NCBI GenBank assembly: GCA_949935685.1
Contig: CATLGN010000057.1
Location: forward strand, 1-8,139
Direction of reading: 5' to 3'
Source: an uncultured Lachnospiraceae bacterium
GTDB lineage: Bacteria > Bacillota > Clostridia > Lachnospirales > Lachnospiraceae
DNA length: 8,139 bases
Shown here: piece after piece, positions 1-6,142 of the stretch
How the letters are laid out: each line of letters begins with the position of its first letter
Numbering within the stretch: the first letter of the stretch is position 1
Program-made: the position numbers and the translations under genes
The notes under the pieces: model-generated
The model's input: the letters and a program-made list of their open reading frames with translations, nothing else
The model's database searches: none
What the model was told of the DNA's origin: nothing

Positions 1-437
1 CTGCTGATTTGTTCCTCCTGTGCAAACCGCTCAAACGTCTCCTGTCCCATTTTAATGTCGCTTTTGCTTCCCGAAAATGCAAATACGGCTTCCGGGTTAT
101 CATCCAGCATTTTTACATATTCTTCCAGACTGTCTTCGCAGTTAAAATAATCGTCGTGATGCATGACTTTCACATACTGTGGATGATACGGTTGCGATAA
201 TCGAATTGCCTGATTACAATTTTTCGTCGGGCCAAGACGCGCTTCATTGCGATAATATAAAAACCTGTCGTCAAAGCTCCCGACCAACTTCTCCGCTTCC
301 GGGTCAGAACTGTCATCCGTCACAATAACGATATAATCATCGAATGTCTGACTTTTTACAGACAATAACAAGCGTTTTAACATTTCTGTCTTCCGATAAT
401 ACGGGATACAGACTGCCACCTTTTTGTTTTTATCCAC
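1..437 (-). CDS. Family 2 glycosyltransferase, N-terminal part (3' end outside window)
   Basis: The first 145 codons are visible, and the reading frame leaves the window open at position 1. Seen: a beta-strand start (KVAVCIPYYRK), then VTDDSSD around residues 39-45, RLGPTKNCNQAIRLS around 66-80, and HHDD near residue 92. These fit the GT-A fold of GT2: a nucleotide-binding DD, then a DXD-like metal/diphosphate motif. GT2 enzymes transfer a sugar from a nucleotide-sugar donor, usually on the cytoplasmic side of the membrane. The start is a GTG at 435-437, because the next in-frame ATG (about codon 19) would remove the first beta strand; a strong Shine-Dalgarno sequence sits 5 nt upstream. It lies 32 nt after the fucosyltransferase stop, so it is probably in the same operon. 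Sugar specificity cannot be read. A C-terminal Rossmann-like domain like those of its neighbours may follow outside the window. Confidence 0.88.
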   Translation of the reverse strand, partial: MDKNKKVAVCIPYYRKTEMLKRLLLSVKSQTFDDYIVIVTDDSSDPEAEKLVGSFDDRFLYYRNEARLGPTKNCNQAIRLSQPYHPQYVKVMHHDDYFNCEDSLEEYVKMLDDNPEAVFAFSGSKSDIKMGQETFERFAQEEQIS

Positions 438-442
438 CGATA

Positions 443-452
443 CCCTCTCCCC
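443..452 (-). promoter_or_regulatory. Ribosome binding site supporting a GTG start
   Basis: The minus strand reads GGGGAGAGGG, 5 nt before the GTG at 435-437. No ATG close by keeps the whole glycosyltransferase fold, so this site decides the start of the GT2 gene at the left edge. Confidence 0.6.
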
Positions 453-469
453 GCCGTCCTGCGACTGGT

Positions 470-1630
470 CTAAATTCTGATCCAGCTCTCCGGGCATATA
501 TCTGATATTTCTTTTCCGGCAATCCACTTGCGCGGAGCAATCACCTGCTTATCCATGCTGCCGTTCAGCCATGCGCCCCACCAGCTAAAAGAACTATTGG
601 CTATGATATTATGCCGGCAGCAGCTCATCAGCCACATATCATACCAGTCTTCATAATCGTCAAACATCTCTCTGCTCACAAAAACAGCATTTTTCAGTTC
701 TCTATATGTCTCTCTTACCCACGCCATATCGTCTGAGAAAAAATAAAAAACCGCATCCGCTGCCTGCCGAAGCATATGCGCGATTGCCTTTTCATAATAT
801 TCGTCCGTACATATTCCTCCATACAGTGCGGATGACTTGAGATAATCCTGTCTTCTGATATGGACGGAAACGGCATTGCAGCTTTTGACAGCGCCGGTCA
901 TGTTGCGCAAACCGCCATCATTTTTTTCCTGGAACCGAAAATCACGCCGCAGCTCGTCCCTGACCATATCCACATACTGTACACTCTGCCAATATCCTTC
1001 GATAAGCCCCTGCTTCCTGCGCAAAACCGCCGTGTCCGTCTGACGATACGCCTCGCTGCACATATCCGGCTCTCTGTATCGAAGCTGCACCACCTTCTCA
1101 TAATATATCTTTTCTCTCCAGGTCGACGTATCGAGCTGCGCCGCGGGAAAAACCACCGGCAGTTCAAATCCGGCTTTGCTCCATAATGAGTATGACGAAA
1201 TATCTGCCGCTACACGGTCATTGCATTTCATAAAACATTTTGCCAGTGCATACTGAAACATCTGATTGCCAAGTCCGCCGCTGAAACAAACGATAATCCC
1301 CGGTCTGATGCCGGCAAATGCCTCCGGGGACGCATAGGATAACGGGGCTTCGTCTATCTGAAAGGAAATGGTTTCTCCGATGCCATATTCCTCGTATAGC
1401 TGTCTCTGAATATTCTCTTTGTCTTCTCTCACGGCAATTACAACCTTTATTCGGTCCGGATGATACGACGAGAGAATTTCCGGCGAACATACGGGGACAT
1501 TCTCTATGGTATCTCCCCATACGCCGGCATTGTTATCGATCAGGCAGGCGATCTCCCTTTGCTGTCGGTAATAATACAATGCTGTTTTCCCTAATTTTCC
1601 CGTTCCAAAAATAACGATCTGTTTTTCCAT
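470..1630 (-). CDS. Alpha-1,2-fucosyltransferase (GT11) with N-terminal Rossmann-like domain
   Basis: 386 residues in two domains. Residues about 1-95 are a Rossmann-like nucleotide-binding module (IVIFGTGKLG at 5-14, IDNN at 31-34, WG at 38-39, then VVIAV). Residues about 112-386 are a complete GT11 domain: GGLGNQMFQYA at 118-128, GYWQS at 212-216, HIRRQDY at 257-263, SDD at 299-301 and NSSFSWWGAWLN at 345-356. The HxRRxD and SSFSWWGAWLN motifs are signatures of alpha-1,2-fucosyltransferases, which transfer L-fucose from GDP-fucose to the 2-OH of a sugar, usually galactose. There is no signal peptide or membrane helix, so it should act in the cytoplasm or at the inner membrane face. The start has a good Shine-Dalgarno (AGAGG, 6 nt upstream) and lies inside the end of the preceding GT2 gene (40 nt overlap), so translation may be coupled. 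The GT11 assignment is very secure; acceptor and linkage are family-based inference. No GDP-fucose synthesis gene is in the window. Confidence 0.95.
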   Translation of the reverse strand: MEKQIVIFGTGKLGKTALYYYRQQREIACLIDNNAGVWGDTIENVPVCSPEILSSYHPDRIKVVIAVREDKENIQRQLYEEYGIGETISFQIDEAPLSYASPEAFAGIRPGIIVCFSGGLGNQMFQYALAKCFMKCNDRVAADISSYSLWSKAGFELPVVFPAAQLDTSTWREKIYYEKVVQLRYREPDMCSEAYRQTDTAVLRRKQGLIEGYWQSVQYVDMVRDELRRDFRFQEKNDGGLRNMTGAVKSCNAVSVHIRRQDYLKSSALYGGICTDEYYEKAIAHMLRQAADAVFYFFSDDMAWVRETYRELKNAVFVSREMFDDYEDWYDMWLMSCCRHNIIANSSFSWWGAWLNGSMDKQVIAPRKWIAGKEISDICPESWIRI

Positions 1631-2793
1631 GATTCCCCTCTGCCTGAAACATACAGACTTGGCTTTGACCAGTAAATCTTTTGTCCCGGAACCCCTCTTT
1701 GTACCAGATCACAGCCAATCTCCTCCGCGACAGCCTGGTTCTCAACCGCTATCAACACCCTGTCAAAGTGTCGGGAACCGATCACGTCGATACTGTCCAC
1801 TTTGACATTTGGATACCGGTGCTTCTGCGGATTTTTATCAACCCATGCCACAATCTCACAATCGCGATACCGGCTTATCTGCGCATAATAATCTCTTCCC
1901 ACCATACCGGCGCCATAAATAATAACCTTTTTTCCCTGCAGTTTGTCGATCTCTCCGTAATAATATAAGGCGACCCGAAAGTCGGAGCGATTGATCTGCC
2001 CCATACAAATCAACAGCAGGTCCTGCAGAAACCGACTCATCACTTCCTCATCATAGTCGTCATAAGCAGACAAAACGCCGGTTAATCCTTCATACAGCGC
2101 AATGCAATTCCTGATTTTACCGACGTCATTTTTATGGGATAACGAATCCCCTCTGACCCTGTAGTGATAGTATGCTTCATCCAGAACCAGGATCCTGTCG
2201 CACTCCAGAATGCAAACACAGAGGTTGATCATATCTTCCCCGTAGGAGCAGCCGTCCGGGACCTTCCGATAGCTCTTTCGAATGACTTCGGCCCGGAATA
2301 ATTTTGACCAGATACTATAGGAGATCACGCAATGGTCATATCCAAGCAGCACATTTTCCAGCAGCTCTTTTCTGTTTTCCGGAACCGCGAGAACACCCCT
2401 CTTATCCGCCGATCTCTTAACATTATTCTCCCAATAGCCGGCGTGTACAAAGTCAACATTATGCCGCAGCATTTCTCTCACAAGCTCGCCGTACATGTCC
2501 TGATCTATATAGTCGTCTCCGTCTACAAAACCGACGTAAACGCCCTTGGCCGCCTCAATGCCCGCCTTTCTGGCGCTGACCAGTCCGCCGTTTTTCTTAT
2601 GTATGACTTCCACTCTCATATCCAGCCGGGCGTATTCGTCGCAGATCGCGCCGGTGTTGTCATCGGAGCCGTCGTCAACCAGAATAATCTGCAGATTTTG
2701 GTATGTCTGTCTCTGTATACTCCTGATGCACTCCGCGATATAATCTTCTATGTTATACGCCGGAACAATGACGCTTACTAACGGCTTTTCCAT
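1591..2793 (-). CDS. GT2 glycosyltransferase with C-terminal Rossmann-like domain
   Basis: 400 residues. The N-terminal half is a classic GT2 (GT-A) domain: VSVIVPAYN at 6-14, VDDGSDDN at 39-46, NGGLVSARKAGIEAAKG at 68-84, the DXD-type DGDD at 91-94, and a likely catalytic-base ED at 186-187. A helical linker (about 225-285) leads to a Rossmann-like module at about 287-375: VIIYGAGMVGR at 290-300, VDKN at 318-321, RVLIAV at 345-350 and QKIYW at 371-375. It presumably adds one sugar to a lipid-linked or protein-linked glycan in the cytoplasm; donor and acceptor are unknown. The start ATG gives the natural beginning of the fold, but its best Shine-Dalgarno (AAGGG, 11 nt away) is weak and distant. 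The last 13 codons overlap the next gene, and the tail after about residue 380 has no domain character, so the end may be drift past the original stop. Confidence 0.93.
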   Translation of the reverse strand: MEKPLVSVIVPAYNIEDYIAECIRSIQRQTYQNLQIILVDDGSDDNTGAICDEYARLDMRVEVIHKKNGGLVSARKAGIEAAKGVYVGFVDGDDYIDQDMYGELVREMLRHNVDFVHAGYWENNVKRSADKRGVLAVPENRKELLENVLLGYDHCVISYSIWSKLFRAEVIRKSYRKVPDGCSYGEDMINLCVCILECDRILVLDEAYYHYRVRGDSLSHKNDVGKIRNCIALYEGLTGVLSAYDDYDEEVMSRFLQDLLLICMGQINRSDFRVALYYYGEIDKLQGKKVIIYGAGMVGRDYYAQISRYRDCEIVAWVDKNPQKHRYPNVKVDSIDVIGSRHFDRVLIAVENQAVAEEIGCDLVQRGVPGQKIYWSKPSLYVSGRGESWKNRSLFLEREN

Positions 2794-2847
2794 CTGCTAT
2801 CTGTCCCTTCATACATCGTTTCCCGCAGGTATCCACAACGCGGATTC

Positions 2848-3321
2848 TCATTTTGTCCCTATCACGGTCTGCACCGAGACAATCGGAATATCCGTCTTTT
2901 TTCGCAGCATATCATATATTTCATTATAATAATAAACGGGCGTAACAATAATGCAGTCATTATCAGGCACACGGGAATCCGTGCCGATCACCTCCCCGTT
3001 CTCATCAGAAGAGGCTATTTTATCCATAATGGCAACAACCGCAACATCGGTTTTCGACAATGCCTGCGCAAGCCGCGCCCCAACATAACCGTTCCCGTAA
3101 ATCATTACTTTTCGGTAGCCATTGTCGTGAAAATACTTGTCGATACGTCCTCCCGAATAAATAAAATCCAGCCAGTCGTTGCATACCAGCATATTGGACA
3201 TATTGCGGTCCATTTTCATTTTGTAGTCGTTTATCAGCCCCACCAACATTTTGCCTCCAAGGAAAAAACCGGTCCCAAAGGAACATACGCCTGTCAGTAA
3301 AGCCGCCATACCTTTTCGCAT
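2848..3321 (-). CDS. Small membrane-anchored Rossmann-like domain protein
   Basis: 157 residues, no enzyme domain recognised. Residues about 5-28 form a glycine-rich hydrophobic segment (LLTGVCSFGTGFFLGGKMLVG), probably a single transmembrane helix with the remainder in the cytoplasm (positive N-terminus, K/R after the helix). Residues 70-150 are a Rossmann-like module: KVMIYGNGYVGARL at 71-84, an acidic residue at the end of the second strand (MDK, 99-101), then DCIIVTPVYYYNEI. This is the same type of module fused to glycosyltransferases elsewhere in the cluster, here stand-alone. It starts 3 nt after the methyltransferase stop, with its Shine-Dalgarno inside that gene, so the two are probably translationally coupled. 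The 54 nt that follow hold no convincing terminator. Function is unknown; a membrane adaptor or a substrate-binding/regulatory subunit of the glycan machinery is possible. It lacks the extended catalytic domain of CapD-type epimerases. Confidence 0.85.
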   Translation of the reverse strand: MRKGMAALLTGVCSFGTGFFLGGKMLVGLINDYKMKMDRNMSNMLVCNDWLDFIYSGGRIDKYFHDNGYRKVMIYGNGYVGARLAQALSKTDVAVVAIMDKIASSDENGEVIGTDSRVPDNDCIIVTPVYYYNEIYDMLRKKTDIPIVSVQTVIGTK

Positions 3322-3324
3322 CTG

Positions 3325-3984
3325 TTATCTCTCCTTTCTGCAGCAAAACACTACCTTGGGCGCGTTCTTCCTGTCCTGCCTGCCGGTTATTTCCCATTCT
3401 CTCCAGAACGCATAACGCAGTCCGTTTTTTCTTAAAAAATGTTTCAGTTCGGAGAGCAGCATATAATGCGTGCCATACCGCTGATCGACATGAATGCCCA
3501 AAAACTTATAATATTTTTCTTTTACTTGTACGCAGCGGGATTTGATACAATAAAAACTGTTTTTATCCATCACGTCAAAAACAACATAACCGCCCGGCTT
3601 TGTCATATCGATCATTTTTTTCAGCGTTTGATAAAATCCAGGAATACACCAACTGGCTCTTACGCAATAGGTGACGTCATACACAAAATCCCCCTTGTAT
3701 TCCCGTATATCGCCGGTCCAGATACCGTCTTCGTTATCCAGTTCTCTTTGCGCCAGAGCAACCGCACTCTCCGCTATATCACAGCCGTCAACTCTGATTC
3801 CTTTCTCTTTTAATGCGGTTCCGATCGGCCATCCGGTTCCGATGCCTACTTCAAAAACCCGCTCCGGCGACGACTGTGAGATGATTTCCACAAGCTTTTT
3901 CTCATATGGCGCATAGCCATATTTCTTCGTCTGATTCACCCAGAATTTGTTATAAACCGATTTATAATACTGTGTCTCGTCCAT
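3325..3984 (-). CDS. Class I SAM-dependent methyltransferase
   Basis: 219 residues from the preferred start. SAM-binding motif I is FEVGIGTGWP (about 44-53), the acidic residue after strand 2 is in GCDIAESAV (about 67-75), GDI lies at 91-93, and a post-motif KPGGYVVFDVMD follows at about 129-140. This is the Methyltransf_11/25-type Rossmann fold; the family transfers a methyl group from SAM to O, N or C atoms. Its place in a glycan cluster, after an aminotransferase and a radical SAM gene, suggests a sugar or sugar-amine acceptor (inference). An ATG at 3994-3996 would add four residues, but its GGAAGGG abuts the codon; the ATG at 3982-3984 has GGGAG with 5 nt spacing and is preferred. The gap from the aminotransferase is 27 nt; the next gene starts 3 nt after the stop. 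No membrane segment is seen. The exact substrate cannot be read. Confidence 0.9.
   Translation of the reverse strand: MDETQYYKSVYNKFWVNQTKKYGYAPYEKKLVEIISQSSPERVFEVGIGTGWPIGTALKEKGIRVDGCDIAESAVALAQRELDNEDGIWTGDIREYKGDFVYDVTYCVRASWCIPGFYQTLKKMIDMTKPGGYVVFDVMDKNSFYCIKSRCVQVKEKYYKFLGIHVDQRYGTHYMLLSELKHFLRKNGLRYAFWREWEITGRQDRKNAPKVVFCCRKER
3331..3336 (-). promoter_or_regulatory. Ribosome binding site inside the end of the methyltransferase gene
   Basis: AAGGAG lies within the last Lys-Glu codons of the methyltransferase, 9 nt before the ATG (3319-3321) of the membrane-anchored Rossmann-like protein; the methyltransferase stop (3325-3327) lies between them. This arrangement is typical of translational coupling. 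Confidence 0.6.
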
Positions 3985-3989
3985 ATGTT

Positions 3990-3994
3990 CTCCC
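3990..3994 (-). promoter_or_regulatory. Ribosome binding site choosing the methyltransferase start
   Basis: GGGAG on the minus strand, 5 nt before the ATG at 3982-3984. The competing upstream ATG at 3994-3996 has GGAAGGG directly against it, which is too close for normal initiation. The site therefore favours the shorter, 219-residue protein. Confidence 0.5.
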
Positions 3995-4011
3995 ATCCCT
4001 TCCGGACAATT

Positions 4012-5049
4012 TTATGCATGCAGCAGATATGCCTTTATTTCTTCTGCAGATAATCCTGCCTTTTCCCATCCGTAATAAATCGGCGCGCATTTGTGATGCT
4101 CCGCCACCCAATAACTGTTGGGGAGATCCAGGCTGATGCCCTCTATCTCATTGCCAAAGTCGGTACGGTTAAATACCTTTCCCGTTTCTTCGCGCAATGT
4201 CTCGTCAAACACAATATACTTATAATATCCCGACTGCATGCCGGCCGGAAATCTGACTGTGTTCTCGAAAATCCGGTCGTATTTCTCTGCCAGGGCGCGC
4301 TTCCATTCCAGAATGACCGGCATACGCTCCAACTGCACAATCCCGAGCGCCGCCGTAAATTCACTGATCCGATAGTTAAATCCTTCCTTCATCGGATAGG
4401 TGACAATGTTTCCGTTGATCACTTCTTTTCCGTAATTGCGGAATTTCTTCATCCATGCGATCAGATCCCGGTCTTTGCTGACCACCATACCGCCTTCTCC
4501 CAACGGCATGGTTTTCGTCGCGTAAAAACTATAGCTCCCGGCCAGCCCGTAACTGCCCGCCGCCCTGCCGTTCCACTGCGCGCCGTGCGCGTGTGCGCAG
4601 TCCTCAATCAACGCAATATTATGTTCTTCGCAGTACCGTGCAATTCTGTCGATGGCAAACGCAATATGCCCTCCGATATGGACAACAATAACCGCTTTCG
4701 TGTCAGGTGTAACTTTGCTCACCATATCTTCATAACTCATGCACAGGTCTTCTTTATTGCAGTCTGCGTAAACCACTTTCGCCCCTGCCTTTTTTGCCGC
4801 CTGCGCGCTCGCCCAGAATGTATTGGCCGGAACGATCACTTCTTTCCCTCTGACATCCACATATTCCAATATCGACAGCAGACCCGCACCGCCGCTGGTT
4901 ACGGCGCAGGAGGGCAGCCCGGTAAAAGCTTCAAACGCTTCCTCGAACCGCCTGGTCATCTGCCCGTCAGACCAGAAATGGGAATCAAACACCTCGTCCA
5001 GCAGCCGATAATATCGTTCTCTGTATTCTTTTTCAAATGGCAATACCAT
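4012..5049 (-). CDS. DegT/DnrJ/EryC1/StrS-family PLP-dependent sugar aminotransferase
   Basis: 345 residues, slightly shorter than the usual 360-400. Family features in order: FWSDGQMTRRFEEAF near 25-39 (the typical GxxxxxFE start), TSGGAGLLSIL at 51-61, VIVPANTFWASAQAAKKAGA at 71-90, the PLP-nitrogen Asp in IEDCAHAHGA (D150), the Schiff-base lysine in YATKTMPLGEGG (K179), and FNYRISEFTAALG at 224-236. The lysine is present, so it should be a true aminotransferase and not a ColD-like dehydratase, where histidine replaces it. The family converts keto-sugar nucleotides to amino-sugar nucleotides, using glutamate or glutamine as amino donor, in the cytoplasm. The start is well supported: GAGGAGG lies 8 nt before the ATG. 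It follows the radical SAM gene by 15 nt, all of it ribosome binding site and spacer. The sugar, and whether C-3 or C-4 is aminated, cannot be read. Confidence 0.94.
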   Translation of the reverse strand: MVLPFEKEYRERYYRLLDEVFDSHFWSDGQMTRRFEEAFEAFTGLPSCAVTSGGAGLLSILEYVDVRGKEVIVPANTFWASAQAAKKAGAKVVYADCNKEDLCMSYEDMVSKVTPDTKAVIVVHIGGHIAFAIDRIARYCEEHNIALIEDCAHAHGAQWNGRAAGSYGLAGSYSFYATKTMPLGEGGMVVSKDRDLIAWMKKFRNYGKEVINGNIVTYPMKEGFNYRISEFTAALGIVQLERMPVILEWKRALAEKYDRIFENTVRFPAGMQSGYYKYIVFDETLREETGKVFNRTDFGNEIEGISLDLPNSYWVAEHHKCAPIYYGWEKAGLSAEEIKAYLLHA

Positions 5050-5064
5050 ACTATTTGCCTCCTC

Positions 5065-6111
5065 TCAGATAAAATGTTTTGTATGTACATTTTCCAACTG
5101 GTGTAATATCATGTTAAAACCGGTGATACGGCAGGCGCTGCATCCCCCCTGACAGTCGGCATGTAACAGCTTCTGGCTCACCTGCTCACGATAAGGCGAG
5201 CGCCAGATTTCCGCAAACGATTTCTCATACACATTCCCCAATATTATGCTGTCATTTCTCCGCTTTTCACATAATGCAACCTCACCGTTTGCATGAATAA
5301 TGGAAGTCAGGGAATGTGCAATGCATGGCAGCCCTGCATTTTTATCAATAACCCGGTCGGCAATGGTCAGCATATATTTAATTCTCGTCTTTTCTGTCAG
5401 TTCCGCCAACTGCCTGCGCAGGTTCAGCAGACTGTCCAGCGAGGGCGTAATGTTCCCCGCCTCCTCCACCGGCCGCAGATAAATATAATCGACGCCCATA
5501 TGATCCAGTTCTCTGACCAGACCCATCAGATTACCCTGATTTCTTGTCGTCAGCACATACCCCACACCGACAAAAGTTTCACGGGGATTTCTCGCCCCTG
5601 CCATTTTCTCCAGATTTTTCAGAACACGCCCAAAACAATCGACGCCTTTTTCCCTCTTATATTCTTCCTCCGTACTGGAATCCAGAGATACCCGGATCCA
5701 TTTCAGTCTACCGACGCAGTCGGATATATCGGTTGTACCGTTGGATATTAATCCCATATCCACATGATGCTTTTCTCCTGCTTCCACCGCCTGCCGGAAA
5801 TGCGGATGCAGCGTCGGCTCCCCGCCGCCTTCCAGCGTAACGCCGGTTCCGTGTGTCCCGAATTCACACAGCAGTTCTTCGATTATTTCCGGTTGTAACG
5901 TCGCGCCGTTTTTCCGTAATTCCCGGTCTGTACACCATTCGCAGTGCAGATTACAGCGGTCCGTCAGATGCAGCTCCACGCTGATCGGAAACTGTTCGTC
6001 CATTTTTTTCATGCCGTTTCGCAAGGCAAGAATCGAATTCACTTTCTTATCATTCAGGAGTAGTTTCAGCTTACTGTATTCAAATTCATCCCAGTAATTG
6101 GCATGTTCCAT
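5065..6111 (-). CDS. Radical SAM protein with SPASM/twitch-like C-terminal domain
   Basis: 348 residues from the preferred start. The radical SAM cluster motif is CNLHCEWC (C53, C57, C60; CxxxCxxC), followed by GGGEPT at 95-100, SNGTT at 123-127 and RVSLDSS at 140-146, all hallmarks of the partial TIM barrel that binds a [4Fe-4S] cluster and SAM. The C-terminal part has C263 and C281 (C-x12-G-x4-C spacing), then C320, C324 and C327, a reduced SPASM or twitch pattern likely to hold one auxiliary iron-sulfur cluster. Family members perform radical chemistry on peptides, sugars or aminoglycosides. Beside a DegT aminotransferase, a sugar substrate is plausible (DesII and BtrN are known radical SAM enzymes of such pathways), but this is inference; I see no precursor-peptide gene. 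An ATG at 6178-6180 would add 23 residues overlapping the preceding gene; it is rejected because GGAGAAG sits 8 nt before the ATG at 6109-6111 and the added stretch looks non-coding. Confidence 0.92.
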   Translation of the reverse strand: MEHANYWDEFEYSKLKLLLNDKKVNSILALRNGMKKMDEQFPISVELHLTDRCNLHCEWCTDRELRKNGATLQPEIIEELLCEFGTHGTGVTLEGGGEPTLHPHFRQAVEAGEKHHVDMGLISNGTTDISDCVGRLKWIRVSLDSSTEEEYKREKGVDCFGRVLKNLEKMAGARNPRETFVGVGYVLTTRNQGNLMGLVRELDHMGVDYIYLRPVEEAGNITPSLDSLLNLRRQLAELTEKTRIKYMLTIADRVIDKNAGLPCIAHSLTSIIHANGEVALCEKRRNDSIILGNVYEKSFAEIWRSPYREQVSQKLLHADCQGGCSACRITGFNMILHQLENVHTKHFI

Positions 6112-6116
6112 CTTTT

Positions 6117-6123
6117 CTTCTCC
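6117..6123 (-). promoter_or_regulatory. Ribosome binding site choosing the radical SAM start
   Basis: GGAGAAG on the minus strand, with the GGAG core 8 nt before the ATG at 6109-6111. It lies in the 31-nt gap after the GT-B glycosyltransferase stop and supports the 348-residue form over an overlapping, longer one. Confidence 0.6.
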
Positions 6124-6142
6124 ATTCCCATTTTTCGTTCTT

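Noticed and set aside
2332..2781. A 149-codon plus-strand frame opposite the GT2 gene.
   Set aside because: It is antisense to the conserved GT2 motifs, and its composition is explained by the coding strand.
2794..2847. The longest gap (54 nt) considered as a terminator or promoter site.
   Set aside because: Only a weak 4-bp stem (ATCC...GGAT) is visible, with no U-tract and no convincing -35/-10 pair.
2848..3321. Possibility that the small Rossmann-like protein is a truncated CapD/epimerase pseudogene.
   Set aside because: It has its own strong ribosome binding site, a clean start with a membrane helix, and a normal stop; its module matches the accessory domains of its neighbours, with no trace of an epimerase catalytic YxxxK region.
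3020..3397. A 125-codon minus-strand frame spanning the methyltransferase/membrane-protein junction.
   Set aside because: It overlaps two better-supported genes in another frame and has no ordered domain features.
4012..5049. Possibility that the DegT-family protein is a ColD-like 3-dehydratase or a catalytically dead regulator.
   Set aside because: The Schiff-base lysine (K179) and PLP-binding Asp (D150) are both present.
4093..5106. A 337-codon open frame on the plus strand opposite the aminotransferase gene.
   Set aside because: It is fully antisense to a gene with clear family motifs, is rich in Arg/His/Phe/Val as expected of a shadow frame, shows no recognisable domain, and opposes the direction of every other gene.
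5293..5751. A 152-codon plus-strand frame opposite the radical SAM gene.
   Set aside because: It is a shadow of the C-terminal half of the radical SAM protein with no domain of its own.
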